This document shows, in pieces, positions 16,147-24,921 of a DNA stretch of 64,000 nt. The notes below the pieces were generated by a model. The model had not been told where the DNA came from. It saw only the letters and a list, made by a program, of their open reading frames with translations, and did no database searches. The position numbers and the translations under genes were made by a program. The stretch's first letter is position 1, and each line of letters opens with the position of its first letter. Source of the DNA: Candidatus Eremiobacteraceae bacterium (GTDB taxonomy: Bacteria > Vulcanimicrobiota > Vulcanimicrobiia > Eremiobacterales > Eremiobacteraceae); assembly GCA_035710745.1 (NCBI GenBank), contig DASTCX010000019.1, positions 1 through 64,000 of the forward strand. Direction: 5' to 3'.

Positions 16147-17575
16147 TCTTACTATTATGGAGCAGCGCGTAGAAAAAGCCGTCGGCGCCGTCGATGCCCG
16201 GCACTGTCAACGCGTACTTGCCGATCTTTCTGACGCCCGATGACGCGGTCAAAGGCAGGTCGGCGGCGCTCCACTCGGCATTTTCGCCCAAAAACGCATC
16301 GACGATCGCTTCATCTTCTTCTGCGGGCGTCGTGCACGTGACGTACTGCAACCGCCCACCGGGTCGTACGCGCTGCGCAGCCGTTCGCAAGATCGCCGCC
16401 TGGACTCGCGCGAATCGCGCCGGATCGTGCTCGCGCTTTCGCCAACGCGCGTCTGGCCGGCGTCCGAGAACGCCGAGGCCAGAGCACGGTGCGTCGACGA
16501 GCGCCGCATCGACCTGCGTTGGCACTTCAGTCGGGTACGTCTCGCGAGCGTCCGCACGCAGGACGCGCACGTTTTTCCACTCCTTACGCTGCACCGTGTC
16601 GCGAAGCGCCGACAGCTTTTGCTCGTCGTCGTCAAGCGCCCATACAGTTCCCTCGCCTGCGAGGCGCGACGCGATCATCGATGTCTTCACGCCTCGCCCG
16701 CAGCACGCATCGAGCACGACTTCGCCGGGCTTTGGATCGAGGAGATGGACCGCGAGCTGGCTCTCCTCGCTCTGACGAACCACACGACCACTCGCGATCG
16801 CTTCACGAAGCGTCTCGTTCGCGGCGCCGACGACGACAAGACACTCAGGGATCTGGTACCGGTTCTCGTTTAGTCCATCTGGCGACGATCGCGATGTATC
16901 ATTCGCCTGGCTTGGCCGCGGCGGTCGACCGTGAAGGTCGACCGCTCCAACGACTACTTCCATCAACCGCTCTCGTTCGACTGGAGAGCCGTCGATGCGG
17001 AATGCGCGCCGAGGCGCGCCGTTCATCCCATCGGCGGCGCGCAGCGCATCGTCGAAGCCGAAGCGTGCGATGAGTTGCGCGGCGATCCAATCGGGAAGCG
17101 AGGCGTAAATGCCAAGCGCTACCGCACCGTCTGCGGGCGTCGGCACTGGAGGCCGCGCCTTGTCGGCCGCGACCTTTCTAAGCACGGCATTTGCGAAGCC
17201 GGCGATGCCCGGATGCCCGCCCGCGCGGGCAAGAGTCACCGCCTCGTCGACTGCGCTGTGCGCCGGCACTCGATCCAAATAAAGCAACTGGTACGCGCCG
17301 AGCAAGATCACCCATTTAAGCCGCTCGTCGAGGGATTCGAACGGGCGCGAGAGATGCCGGCTGACCGACCAGATCAACGCGCGGCGCATCTTGAGCGTGC
17401 CGTATGCGAGCTCGGTCGCGAATCCCCGATCGGTGGGGCCCAGCGAAGCGGCCCGCAATTCGCGATCGAGGTCTTCGGCGGCGAATCCGCCGTGCATGAG
17501 CGCGGCGAGCGCGACGCCGCGCGCGGTCAACTTCGCGGGCGCTCGCTTCGCGACGGCCCGTTTCGTCTCGTTCAC
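16142..17575 (-). CDS. rsmB: 16S rRNA (cytosine-967 C5)-methyltransferase, with in-frame palindrome insert
   Basis: 477 residues. The N-terminal NusB-like RNA-binding domain (about 14-140) includes LLGAYQLLYLDRVPAHSAVDEAV and GFANAVLRK. The SAM domain has DACCGRGVKT (motif I), LVDAPCSGLG with the first catalytic Cys, and QYVTCTTPAEEDEA with the second. Residues 211-222 (AVDLHGRPPRPS) are encoded by a family A palindrome in the linker before the methyltransferase domain. The frame stays open, so the gene is probably functional. The start overlaps fmt (ATGA), and the stop codon lies in another A element. Context def-fmt-rsmB-PP2C is the classical Firmicute order. Confidence 0.93.
   Translation of the reverse strand: MNETKRAVAKRAPAKLTARGVALAALMHGGFAAEDLDRELRAASLGPTDRGFATELAYGTLKMRRALIWSVSRHLSRPFESLDERLKWVILLGAYQLLYLDRVPAHSAVDEAVTLARAGGHPGIAGFANAVLRKVAADKARPPVPTPADGAVALGIYASLPDWIAAQLIARFGFDDALRAADGMNGAPRRAFRIDGSPVERERLMEVVVGAVDLHGRPPRPSQANDTSRSSPDGLNENRYQIPECLVVVGAANETLREAIASGRVVRQSEESQLAVHLLDPKPGEVVLDACCGRGVKTSMIASRLAGEGTVWALDDDEQKLSALRDTVQRKEWKNVRVLRADARETYPTEVPTQVDAALVDAPCSGLGVLGRRPDARWRKREHDPARFARVQAAILRTAAQRVRPGGRLQYVTCTTPAEEDEAIVDAFLGENAEWSAADLPLTASSGVRKIGKYALTVPGIDGADGFFYALLHNSKM
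16914..16948. repeat. Family A palindrome (A2 stem) in frame inside rsmB
   Basis: A complete A2 element: GGCCGCGG flank, stem GGTCGACC/GGTCGACC around GTGAA, CTCC flank. It lies wholly within the rsmB reading frame, about 630 nt after its start, and encodes residues near 210-222. The surrounding frame is uninterrupted. Confidence 0.95.
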
Positions 17576-18483
17576 CGGCGCGCCGTCGTCGAGCGCACGA
17601 ACTCGGCACCGCTCATCGCGCGTTTGCCTTCGGGCACGACGCGCAGAAAGCGGACGATGCCGTCAGCCGCTGCGACGCCCGGTCCATCGGCAGACACGAG
17701 CGGCGACCCGGCCGGTTCGAGCCGAGCGGCGAGCACTTTCAAGCGTTTGCCTTCGTAGACGAGCCACGCTCCCGGCGCCGGACTCGCCGAGCGAACCAGA
17801 TCGACGATCGTGCGCGCCGGCGAGGACGACACGATGCGCAAGTCATCTTTGTCGATCGGACGCGTATACGTCGCGCGGCTTTCGTCTTGGCGACGGCGCG
17901 GCAAGGCTCCGGCGTCGAGCATTCGGGCCGCCTCGGCGAGCAGCGAAGCTCCGACGGTCGCGAGCCTGTCGTGCAGCGCGCCGAGATCTTCATCTGCCCC
18001 GATCGCGATCTCGCTCTGAAGCGCGATATCGCCGGCATCCATCTTCGACGACATCCAGATGACGGTGACGCCGGTGATGGTGCGCCCTTCCCGCAGCGCC
18101 GCCTGGATCGGCGACGCGCCGCGATACTCGGGCAAGAGACTTGGATGGACGTTGAGCGCAGTCGATCCGCCGATCGACAAGAGCGCTTCGGGCAGGATCT
18201 TTCCGTACGAGACACATGCGAGCAATGCCGGCTTCAGCGCCGCGATCGAAGCGGCGAATGCGGCGTCCAATCGCTCGGGCGTCATGACGTCGAGACCGAG
18301 TTCGAGCGCGCGGACCTTGACCGCGCTTTGGCGTTCGCGCAAGCCTCGGCCGGCGGGTCGATCGGGCTGCGTGACGACGGCGATGACGTCATGCGCCGAT
18401 GCGAGCGCATCGAGCGAAGGGACTGCGAAATGCGATGTTCCGAAGAAGACGACCGGCAGCTTCGCGGCAGCCTCAGATCTCAA
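17572..18483 (-). CDS. fmt: Methionyl-tRNA formyltransferase
   Basis: 303 residues. Formylates initiator Met-tRNA using 10-formyl-tetrahydrofolate. The N-terminal Rossmann domain begins VVFFGTSHFAVPSLDAL; VTQPDRPAGRG, the catalytic region NVHPSLLPEYRGASPI with the HP(S)LLP motif, and the Asp of MDAGDI are all present. The C-terminal domain contains the usual ATY.R.I.K.D-like segment (ATYTRPIDKDDL). It overlaps def upstream by 11 nt and rsmB downstream by 4 nt, so def-fmt-rsmB is one operon. Confidence 0.96.
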   Translation of the reverse strand: MRSEAAAKLPVVFFGTSHFAVPSLDALASAHDVIAVVTQPDRPAGRGLRERQSAVKVRALELGLDVMTPERLDAAFAASIAALKPALLACVSYGKILPEALLSIGGSTALNVHPSLLPEYRGASPIQAALREGRTITGVTVIWMSSKMDAGDIALQSEIAIGADEDLGALHDRLATVGASLLAEAARMLDAGALPRRRQDESRATYTRPIDKDDLRIVSSSPARTIVDLVRSASPAPGAWLVYEGKRLKVLAARLEPAGSPLVSADGPGVAAADGIVRFLRVVPEGKRAMSGAEFVRSTTARR

Positions 18484-18994
18484 CGGTCGCGTCGTCGCTC
18501 ACGGCCGCCTCGGCCTCGACGGGGATGGCCTCGCGGATATTGACCGCCTTGTCGGTGATGAGCACGCCGTCGAGATGGTCGACTTCGTGCTGGAAACATC
18601 GTGCGAGGAGGCCCTCGGCTTCGAGACGGAACTTGCGGCCGGCGCGATCGACGCCCGTCACGCTGCATTTCTCCGCACGCGTGACATCGCCGACGATACC
18701 CGGGATCGAAAGGCAACCCTCGGTCGCGACCACTTCGCCTTCGAAATCGGCGAGCACGGGATTGACGACGACGTACGGCCCGTCATCCTCGCCGACATGG
18801 ACGACGATGATGCGTTTGCCGATGCCGACTTGCGGAGCGGCGAGGCCGATCCCCGGTGCGTCGTGCATCGTCTCGATCATGTCGTCGATGAGCTGCTGCG
18901 TCAACGGCATCTTGAGCTCGAGGTCGCTCACTTTTTTCGCGACCTTGTGCAAGATAGGTTCGGGATCCGAGACGATGTGCCTGACGTACGCCAC
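18473..18994 (-). CDS. def: Peptide deformylase
   Basis: 173 residues. Removes the N-formyl group from nascent proteins, complementing Fmt encoded next to it. All three metal-site motifs are intact: GIGLAAPQVG (motif 1), EGCLSIPG with the Cys ligand (motif 2) and QHEVDHLDG with the two His ligands and catalytic Glu (motif 3). The C-terminal tail after residue 155 is acidic and variable. It starts 27 nt after the hslU stop, so the operon may begin at hslU. Confidence 0.97.
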   Translation of the reverse strand: MAYVRHIVSDPEPILHKVAKKVSDLELKMPLTQQLIDDMIETMHDAPGIGLAAPQVGIGKRIIVVHVGEDDGPYVVVNPVLADFEGEVVATEGCLSIPGIVGDVTRAEKCSVTGVDRAGRKFRLEAEGLLARCFQHEVDHLDGVLITDKAVNIREAIPVEAEAAVSDDATVEI

Positions 18995-19021
18995 GTGTGT
19001 TTGGCTAGACGACCTCGCCGG

Positions 19022-20443
19022 TCAAAGGATATAGTGTGACAGGTCTTGGTCTTTCACAATCGCGGCGAGACGGTCCTCTACATACGCTCGATCGACGGTG
19101 ACCTTGCCCGCCGATTCTGGCGCATCGTAGGATACCGCTTCGAGCACGCGCTCGAGCATCGTGTGGAGACGTCGCGCGCCGATGTTCTCCGTTTGCTCGT
19201 TCACTTTCGTCGCGAGATCAGCGATCGCATCGATGCCGCTGTCGGTGAAGTCGAGCTCGACGCCGTCGGCAGCGAGCAATTGGCGGTATTGCTCGATGAG
19301 CGCGTTCTTCGGCTGCGTCAGGATCGTCTTGAAATCTTCCTTCGTCAAGCTGTCGAGCTCGACGCGGATCGGAAAGCGGCCCTGAAGCTCGGGGATGAGA
19401 TCGCTCGGCTTGCTCGTGTGGAAGGCGCCGGCGCCGATGAAGAGCACGTGATCGGTCTTCACGGGGCCGTGCTTCGTCATGACGGTCGATCCTTCGACGA
19501 TCGGGAGGATGTCGCGTTGGACGCCCTCGCGCGACACGTCCGGACCCATGCGGCCGGCGCCACCGCCGCCGGCGATCTTGTCCATCTCGTCGATGAAGAT
19601 GATGCCGTTGCTTTCCGCGCGGCGCACCGCTTCGCGCTTGAGGGTTTCGCTGTCGACGAGCTTCGCCGACTCCTCTTGTGCGAAGACATCACGCGCTTCG
19701 GCGACGGTCACACGGCGCTTCTTGCGCTGCTTCGGCAGCATGTTGCCGAGCATCTCGCCGAGATTGCCGCCGCCCATCTCCTCGAATTGCGGGCCGCCGA
19801 AGGCGCCGATGATCTGCGGCGTTTCCTCGACGTCGATCTCGATCATGCGGACGTCGTAGAAACCGTCACGGATCTCGTTTTTTAGTTTGCGGCGGCGCTC
19901 TTCGACATCGTCGGTGCGCGGTGTCGGTGTCGGTTCCGACGATGGCTGCGCTCCGCCGCGGCCGCCGAGCATGGCGGACAGCGTCGAGAACGGCGATTGC
20001 TGATGCGCCTGCGAGACGCGCGTCGACGGGTCGATGATATCGGCGAGCCGCTCGATGGCGAGATCTTCAGCGCTGCCGCGCGTCTCGGCGAGCCGCTCTT
20101 CGCGCAGCATCCGAATGCTCGCTTCGACGAGGTCGCGGACCATCGACTCGACGTCACGTCCGACGTAGCCGACCTCGGTGTATTTCGTCGCCTCGACTTT
20201 GACGAACGGGGCGCCGACGAGCGACGAGAGGCGCCGCGCGATCTCCGTTTTTCCGACGCCGGTCGGGCCGATCATGAGGATGTTCTTCGGGATGACTTCG
20301 TCGCGCATGTCGCCTTGGAGGCGCTCGCGGCGGAAGCGGTTGCGCAGCGCGATGGCGACCGCCCGCTTCGCGCTCGCCTGTCCGACGATGTAGCGGTCGA
20401 GTTCTGCGACTATACGTTTCGGTGTGAGTTCTTGCGGATTCAT
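19022..20443 (-). CDS. hslU: ATP-dependent protease ATPase subunit HslU
   Basis: 473 residues from the ATG at 20443; a GTG two codons upstream is also possible and neither has a clear ribosome-binding site. AAA+ unfoldase that feeds HslV. It contains IVGQASAKRAVAIALRNR, Walker A GPTGVGKTE, the HslU-specific VEATKYTEVGYVGRDVE, a charged I-domain insertion (about 135-260), Walker B GIIFIDEMDKIA, sensor sequences around ELQGRFPIRVELDSL, and the C-terminal ILYSL-like tail (LSHYIL), which docks into HslV. hslV is about 5 kb away with topA-trmFO. Confidence 0.97.
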   Translation of the reverse strand: MNPQELTPKRIVAELDRYIVGQASAKRAVAIALRNRFRRERLQGDMRDEVIPKNILMIGPTGVGKTEIARRLSSLVGAPFVKVEATKYTEVGYVGRDVESMVRDLVEASIRMLREERLAETRGSAEDLAIERLADIIDPSTRVSQAHQQSPFSTLSAMLGGRGGAQPSSEPTPTPRTDDVEERRRKLKNEIRDGFYDVRMIEIDVEETPQIIGAFGGPQFEEMGGGNLGEMLGNMLPKQRKKRRVTVAEARDVFAQEESAKLVDSETLKREAVRRAESNGIIFIDEMDKIAGGGGAGRMGPDVSREGVQRDILPIVEGSTVMTKHGPVKTDHVLFIGAGAFHTSKPSDLIPELQGRFPIRVELDSLTKEDFKTILTQPKNALIEQYRQLLAADGVELDFTDSGIDAIADLATKVNEQTENIGARRLHTMLERVLEAVSYDAPESAGKVTVDRAYVEDRLAAIVKDQDLSHYIL

Positions 20444-20483
20444 GGACACGAAAGGTTCGATGGCCGCGCTGGCGTCGACCTTT

Positions 20484-21299
20484 TCAATGTCCTACCTTCC
20501 ATATGTCCGAAGTGTTACGTTCGTAGGGATAGACGTGGACCATCCAGTTGAAGATTACCGGGATGAAAGTGCCTCCTGCCGCGCGGCACGCGTCTTCGGT
20601 CGAGATCGAGCCCTCGAGGCCGAATTTCGCGTGCGGGCCGAGGTAGTCGTCGCGCGTCGATCCGGCCGGCCCTTTGCAGAAGTTGACGTGCTCGTGCCAG
20701 TGCGCGATCGAAAGCGGTACGCGTGCGTCGAGATCCGCGAGCGTCGCGGCGCGCGGCGCGGTATACATCGCGCCGATAAGTTTGTAACCGTCGGCGGTCT
20801 TCTCGTAAAGGAGCGACGTCGGTCTTGTCGGGTCGAAGGCCGTCTGCGCAGCCATCGCGTTGTTGTAGTTCGTGAAGTGATATTGCTTCTGCGGGATGTT
20901 CGGTAGAAACGGCACGTAGCCGGCTTGTTCTGCAAGACGATAATCTTGATACTTGCCAATCCAGCCGCGCAACGCATCGACGACCTTCTGCGCGCGGTCG
21001 GCGTCGCCGGGATGCGACGGCATCTCGGGCGTCATCCGCATGTGCGGACCCATGCCGGCCGTCATATCGGGCGGCCGACCGTTGCCCGACTGCATCGAGG
21101 GCATATCACTGGTCGCCGGCATCGGGCTTGCGTCAACCCCCGACATGCCGGTCATCGACATCCCCTCGCGCGTGACGCACGTCGTCGTGCACGGCGCGCT
21201 CGCCGACTTGTCATGCGGCATGGCGGCCTTCGCCGCCCCGAGCGCTGCGGTCGCGATCAGTGTGACGCCTATAACCCCGACGATCGTGGCGCGTTTCAT
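20484..21299 (-). CDS. Secreted Met/His-rich protein of unknown function
   Basis: 271 residues from the ATG at 21299, preceded by AAAGAGGAG. A signal peptide (about 1-25) is followed by a Met/Ser/Pro-rich low-complexity region (MSMTGMSGVDASPMPA, MRMTPEMPSHP) and a C-terminal domain with IAHWHEHVNFC and several Cys/His/Met residues (TTTCVTREG, EDACRAAGG). This composition suggests metal (copper) or haem handling in the periplasm, but no known family signature is recognised. The gene is monocistronic and divergent from the transhydrogenase operon. Confidence 0.75.
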   Translation of the reverse strand: MKRATIVGVIGVTLIATAALGAAKAAMPHDKSASAPCTTTCVTREGMSMTGMSGVDASPMPATSDMPSMQSGNGRPPDMTAGMGPHMRMTPEMPSHPGDADRAQKVVDALRGWIGKYQDYRLAEQAGYVPFLPNIPQKQYHFTNYNNAMAAQTAFDPTRPTSLLYEKTADGYKLIGAMYTAPRAATLADLDARVPLSIAHWHEHVNFCKGPAGSTRDDYLGPHAKFGLEGSISTEDACRAAGGTFIPVIFNWMVHVYPYERNTSDIWKVGH

Positions 21300-21426
21300 C
21301 TCGAATCGACTCCTCTTTCGCATGCCCTTCTCGTACATTTTATCGGTCCCGACCTGGGCGAGCCCTGAGCGGACGGTGAGAAAATAGGAAGAGTCGCGCG
21401 GGCGGGGAAGATTAGGTCGCATATCA

Positions 21427-21452
21427 GGTCGACCCGAAGCGGTCGACCTTGT
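21427..21452. repeat. Diverged A-like palindrome upstream of pntAA
   Basis: AGGTCGACC, a six-base loop CGAAGC, then GGTCGACCT: a perfect 9-bp inverted repeat in the divergent region between the Met/His-rich gene and pntAA. It shares the A2 stem but lacks both A flanks, so it may be a decayed copy or an operator. Confidence 0.6.
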
Positions 21453-21504
21453 GACGATTGCTCGCGCATGTGTCTGTCGTGCATCGGCCTATGGAGGGTG
21501 ATTC

Positions 21505-22638
21505 TTGAACGTTGCCGTCCCCCGGGAAACGACCCCCGGCGAGCGCCGCGTCGCGCTCAATCCCGACGCGGTGTCGCGACTCGTCAAAGCCGGCAACCCG
21601 GTCGCCGTCGAGCGCAGCGCCGGCGCTTCGGCCGGTTTCCTCGACGGCGCGTACGAGACCGCAGGCGCGACGATCGCCGCGACGCCGCAAGACCTCTATG
21701 GAAGCGGCGAGTTCGTCCTCAAAGTGCAGCGGCCGCAGGACGCCGAGGTCGGTTTGCTCCGCCAAGGTTGCGCGCTCATCGCATTTCTTTCGCCCCTCAC
21801 CGCTCCGCAAAGCGCGAAGCTGCTCGCGGCGCGCAACGTCACGTCGTTCGCGATGGAGCTCATCCCGCGCATCTCGCGGGCGCAGAGCATGGACGCGCTG
21901 TCATCGCAAGCGACGGTGAGCGGCTATAAGGCGGTGCTGCTCGCTGCCGATGCTTTGCCTAAATTCTTTCCGATGCTCATGACGGCGGCCGGCACGATCG
22001 CGCCTTCGAAGGTGCTCGTCCTCGGCGCCGGTGTCGCGGGTCTGCAGGCGATCGCGACCGCACGCCGTCTTGGCGCCGTCGTCTCCGGATTCGATACACG
22101 CCCGGTCGTCAAGGAGCAAGTCGAAAGCCTCGGCGCCACGTTCGTGGCGCCGCCGATCACCGGCGAAGGCTCGGGCGGCTACGCGCGCGAGCTCACCGCC
22201 GACGAACAAAAGACCAATCGCGACGCGCTCGGCAAGCACGTCGCCGAAGCCGACGTCGTCATCACGACGGCGCTCGTGCCTGGCCGGCGCGCTCCGATCC
22301 TCATCACCGAGGATATGTTGAAGGCGATGCGCCCGGGAAGCGTCATCGTCGATCTCGCCGCCGAAGCGGGCGGAAACACGGAGACGATCAAGCCGGGCGA
22401 GACGAGCGTCTCGCACGACGTCACGATCATCGCACCGTTCAATGTGCCCAGCTCGATGCCGCTCCATGCGAGCCAACTCTACGCGAAGAACGTGCTCGCG
22501 CTGTTCGATTTGCTCGTCAAAGATGGGAAGCTCGCGCTCGACATGGGCGATGAGATCACCAAAGGCGCCTGCGTGACCAACGGCGGCGCGATCGTCAATC
22601 CCGCTGTCGCGAAGCTCGTGGAAGGAGGCGCCGCATGA
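21505..22638 (+). CDS. pntAA: NAD(P) transhydrogenase subunit alpha part 1 (NAD-binding, dI)
   Basis: 377 residues. TTG start at 21505 supported by GGAGG about 9 nt upstream. Soluble NAD(H)-binding component of the proton-translocating transhydrogenase: AVPRETTPGERRVALNPDAV at the N-terminus is the AlaDH/PNT signature, followed by the Rossmann motif VLGAGVAGLQAIATARRLGAVV with GxGxxG-type glycines, and PGRRAPILITEDML with GSVIVDLAAEAGGN. The alpha subunit is split, as in Rhodospirillum and many Actinobacteria. It is followed by pntAB in an ATGA overlap. Confidence 0.96.
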   Translation: MNVAVPRETTPGERRVALNPDAVSRLVKAGNPVAVERSAGASAGFLDGAYETAGATIAATPQDLYGSGEFVLKVQRPQDAEVGLLRQGCALIAFLSPLTAPQSAKLLAARNVTSFAMELIPRISRAQSMDALSSQATVSGYKAVLLAADALPKFFPMLMTAAGTIAPSKVLVLGAGVAGLQAIATARRLGAVVSGFDTRPVVKEQVESLGATFVAPPITGEGSGGYARELTADEQKTNRDALGKHVAEADVVITTALVPGRRAPILITEDMLKAMRPGSVIVDLAAEAGGNTETIKPGETSVSHDVTIIAPFNVPSSMPLHASQLYAKNVLALFDLLVKDGKLALDMGDEITKGACVTNGGAIVNPAVAKLVEGGAA

Positions 22639-22934
22639 GCCCGCAGCTGCTCACCGAGATCACGGTCTTCATCCTCGCCGTGTTCGTCGGCTTCGAAGTC
22701 ATATCGAAAGTGCCGTCGATGCTCCACACGCCGCTCATGTCGGCGACGAACGCGATCCACGGCATCGTCGTCGTCGGCGCGATGCTCATCGCCGGCGCTT
22801 CGATCGGCGGAACCGTCGGGCAGGCGATCGGCCTCGCCGCGATGGTGCTCGCGACGATCAACGTCGTCGGCGGCTTCGCGGTGACGGGCCGGATGCTCCA
22901 GATGTTCAAGGCGAAAGCGGGTCCTAAAGCATGA
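22635..22934 (+). CDS. pntAB: NAD(P) transhydrogenase subunit alpha part 2 (membrane)
   Basis: 99-residue membrane subunit with three hydrophobic helices (about 6-24, 37-58, 64-85). The sequence FEVISKVPSMLHTPLMSATNAIHGIVVVGA is the conserved signature of the C-terminal membrane part of PntA. It starts in an ATGA overlap with pntAA and overlaps pntB by 4 nt, so the three subunits are translationally coupled. Confidence 0.95.
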   Translation: MSPQLLTEITVFILAVFVGFEVISKVPSMLHTPLMSATNAIHGIVVVGAMLIAGASIGGTVGQAIGLAAMVLATINVVGGFAVTGRMLQMFKAKAGPKA

Positions 22935-24331
22935 CGCTGACCGACACGCTGCTCGCCTTCGCCTACCTCATCACGGGCGTGCTCTTCATCATCGGCTTGA
23001 AGTTCTTGAGCTCGCCGGCGCACGCGCGAACGGGCAACACGCTCGCCGCGATCGGCATGCTCATCGGCGTCGTGGCGACCGGCTTCGATACGCACATCAT
23101 AACGTGGCCGCTCATCATCATCGGCGCCGTTATCGGAGCGCCGATCGGCTACTTCTCGGCGATGCGCGTCAAGATGACCGCGATGCCGCAGATGGTCGCG
23201 CTGTTCAACGGCGCGGGCGGCGGCGCTGCGGCGCTCGTCTCGAGCGGGGAGTTCCTGCGCATCCTCACCGGCGACCAGTCATCCGATGCGTCGACGCTCG
23301 TGCCCATCATCTTGAGCACGATCATCGGCTCGATCTCTTTTGCCGGCTCGCTCGTTGCGTTCGCGAAATTGCAGGAGCTGATGACCGGCCGGCCGATCAC
23401 GTACGCCGGTCAGCAGATCGTCAACGGTCTTATCGCGCTGACGATCGTGGGTCTCTCCGTCGCGCTCGTGCTCGGCTACCTCACGCCGGCGGTTTTCGGC
23501 GGATTGGTCGCGGCGGCGCTCGTCCTCGGCGTCTTGGCGGTACTACCGATCGGCGGTGCCGATATGCCGGTCGTCATCTCGCTGCTCAACTCGTTCACCG
23601 GCGTCGCGGTGGCGATCACCGGCTTCGTCTTGAACAACACCGTGCTCATCATCAGCGGCACGCTCGTCGGCGCGTCCGGTACGCTGCTGACGATGCTCAT
23701 GGCCAAAGCGATGAACCGCAGCCTAGGCAACGTGCTCTTCGGGGCATTCGGGGCGGCTCCGGCGTCGGCTGGTGGCGCTGCGAGCGCCAGCAAGCAGACA
23801 TCGGTGCGCACCGCTTCTATTGAAGACGTCGCGACGATGTGCGCGTACGCGCGCAGCGTCATCATCGCGCCGGGTTACGGCATGGCGGTCGCGCAGGCGC
23901 AACACGCGGTGCGCGAACTGTCGGCGAATCTCGAAAAGCGCGGCGTCGACGTGCAATTCGCGATCCACCCGGTGGCGGGCCGGATGCCCGGACACATGAA
24001 CGTCCTCCTCGCGGAAGCGAACGTGCCGTACTCGCAGCTCCACGAGATGGATGAGATCAACCCGCAATTCGAACACTGCGACGTCGCGCTCGTCATCGGC
24101 GCGAACGACGTGACGAATCCCGCGGCTCGCAACGTCCCGTCGAGTCCGATCTTCGGCATGCCGATCCTCGACGTCGATAAGGCGAAGGCGGTTATCGTCT
24201 TCAAGCGTTCGATGGCGACCGGATTCGCCGGCATCGACAACCCGCTGTTCGAGAACCCGAAGACGGCGATGCTCTTCGGCGATGCGAAGGACACCGTGAC
24301 GAAACTCGCCCAAACGGTCAACACGGTCTAG
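22931..24331 (+). CDS. pntB: NAD(P) transhydrogenase subunit beta
   Basis: 466 residues. The N-terminal half has eight or nine transmembrane helices (MKFLSSPAHARTGN-like start, AMRVKMTAMPQMVALFNGAGGGAAALVS). The C-terminal dIII domain binds NADP(H), shown by VIIAPGYGMAVAQAQHAV, HPVAGRMPGHMNVLLAEA, VLVIGANDVTNPAA-type sequence and VIVFKRSMATGFAGIDN. With PntAA and PntAB it couples proton entry to NADP+ reduction by NADH. It is the last gene of the operon; an A element lies 9 nt behind the stop. Confidence 0.97.
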   Translation: MTLTDTLLAFAYLITGVLFIIGLKFLSSPAHARTGNTLAAIGMLIGVVATGFDTHIITWPLIIIGAVIGAPIGYFSAMRVKMTAMPQMVALFNGAGGGAAALVSSGEFLRILTGDQSSDASTLVPIILSTIIGSISFAGSLVAFAKLQELMTGRPITYAGQQIVNGLIALTIVGLSVALVLGYLTPAVFGGLVAAALVLGVLAVLPIGGADMPVVISLLNSFTGVAVAITGFVLNNTVLIISGTLVGASGTLLTMLMAKAMNRSLGNVLFGAFGAAPASAGGAASASKQTSVRTASIEDVATMCAYARSVIIAPGYGMAVAQAQHAVRELSANLEKRGVDVQFAIHPVAGRMPGHMNVLLAEANVPYSQLHEMDEINPQFEHCDVALVIGANDVTNPAARNVPSSPIFGMPILDVDKAKAVIVFKRSMATGFAGIDNPLFENPKTAMLFGDAKDTVTKLAQTVNTV

Positions 24332-24339
24332 GAATCTTG

Positions 24340-24413
24340 GGGAGCGGTCGAGATTCATCTCGACCGCCGCGGCCTCGCAGTAAGGAAATGTAATAGGCCG
24401 AGCGAAGCTCGGC
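24340..24413. repeat. Palindrome mosaic: family A (A1) followed by B
   Basis: A1 in reverse orientation at 24340-24374 (GGGAG flank, stem GGTCGAGAT/ATCTCGACC around TC, CCGCGGCC), then a B element with ATGTAATAG leader and core GCCGAGC/GCTCGGC ending at 24413. It separates pntB from the next gene by filling almost the entire gap. Confidence 0.92.
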
Positions 24414-24420
24414 ACCGTCT

Positions 24421-24921
24421 ATGAGCCTCCTCGAATACCTCGATCAGCTCTTCTTCGGCCCGGCACTTCAGTTCGTCGCGCACAGCAAGTACTCGCTGGA
24501 TGAATCGGTTGCGCGGCTGCGCGCCGCGCTTCTCCCGAAGTTCTGGCGACTCGTCCTGCCGTTCCGCACCGGGCTTTGCGGTACCGTCGAACCGGATCGC
24601 GTGCACGTGAAAGCGCACCAGGGTTGGCGTCGCTCGGGTGTCGCGTGGTTCGACGGTGCGTTCTCGACCGACCGATCGGGCGTTACATTGAGCGGCCAGA
24701 TCGCGGTGCCGCTGTTCTACAAGTTGCTCTTTCTGGTTCCGATTCCGATCATCGTCGTCGAGATCGCATGGGCAGCTCACCGCGGAGCACGCATCCCTGC
24801 GTGGTGGATCACCATCGCAACGGCGGTCTTCGTTCAGGTGATCGTCGTTGTCGCCTCACGTCTCCAGCGCGGCTGCGACGAGAGACTCATCGCAGACCTG
24901 CTCGACAACGCGTTGGCCTAA
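24421..24921 (+). CDS. Hypothetical membrane protein
   Basis: 166 residues. The N-terminal 95 residues are soluble-looking (SLLEYLDQLFFGPALQFVAH, LPFRTGLCGTVEPDRVHV); two hydrophobic segments follow near residues 96-120 and 126-146, and the last 18 residues contain two Leu/Asp-rich turns. I do not recognise a family. There is no obvious ribosome-binding site before the ATG at 24421, since the preceding sequence is a palindrome. The 3' end overlaps the convergent acetyltransferase gene by 4 nt. Codon usage resembles the neighbours, so I regard it as a real gene. Confidence 0.6.
   Translation: MSLLEYLDQLFFGPALQFVAHSKYSLDESVARLRAALLPKFWRLVLPFRTGLCGTVEPDRVHVKAHQGWRRSGVAWFDGAFSTDRSGVTLSGQIAVPLFYKLLFLVPIPIIVVEIAWAAHRGARIPAWWITIATAVFVQVIVVVASRLQRGCDERLIADLLDNALA

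Noticed and set aside
16142-17575. rsmB as a pseudogene because of the insertion
   Set aside because: The frame is intact on both sides of the palindrome and all catalytic motifs are present.
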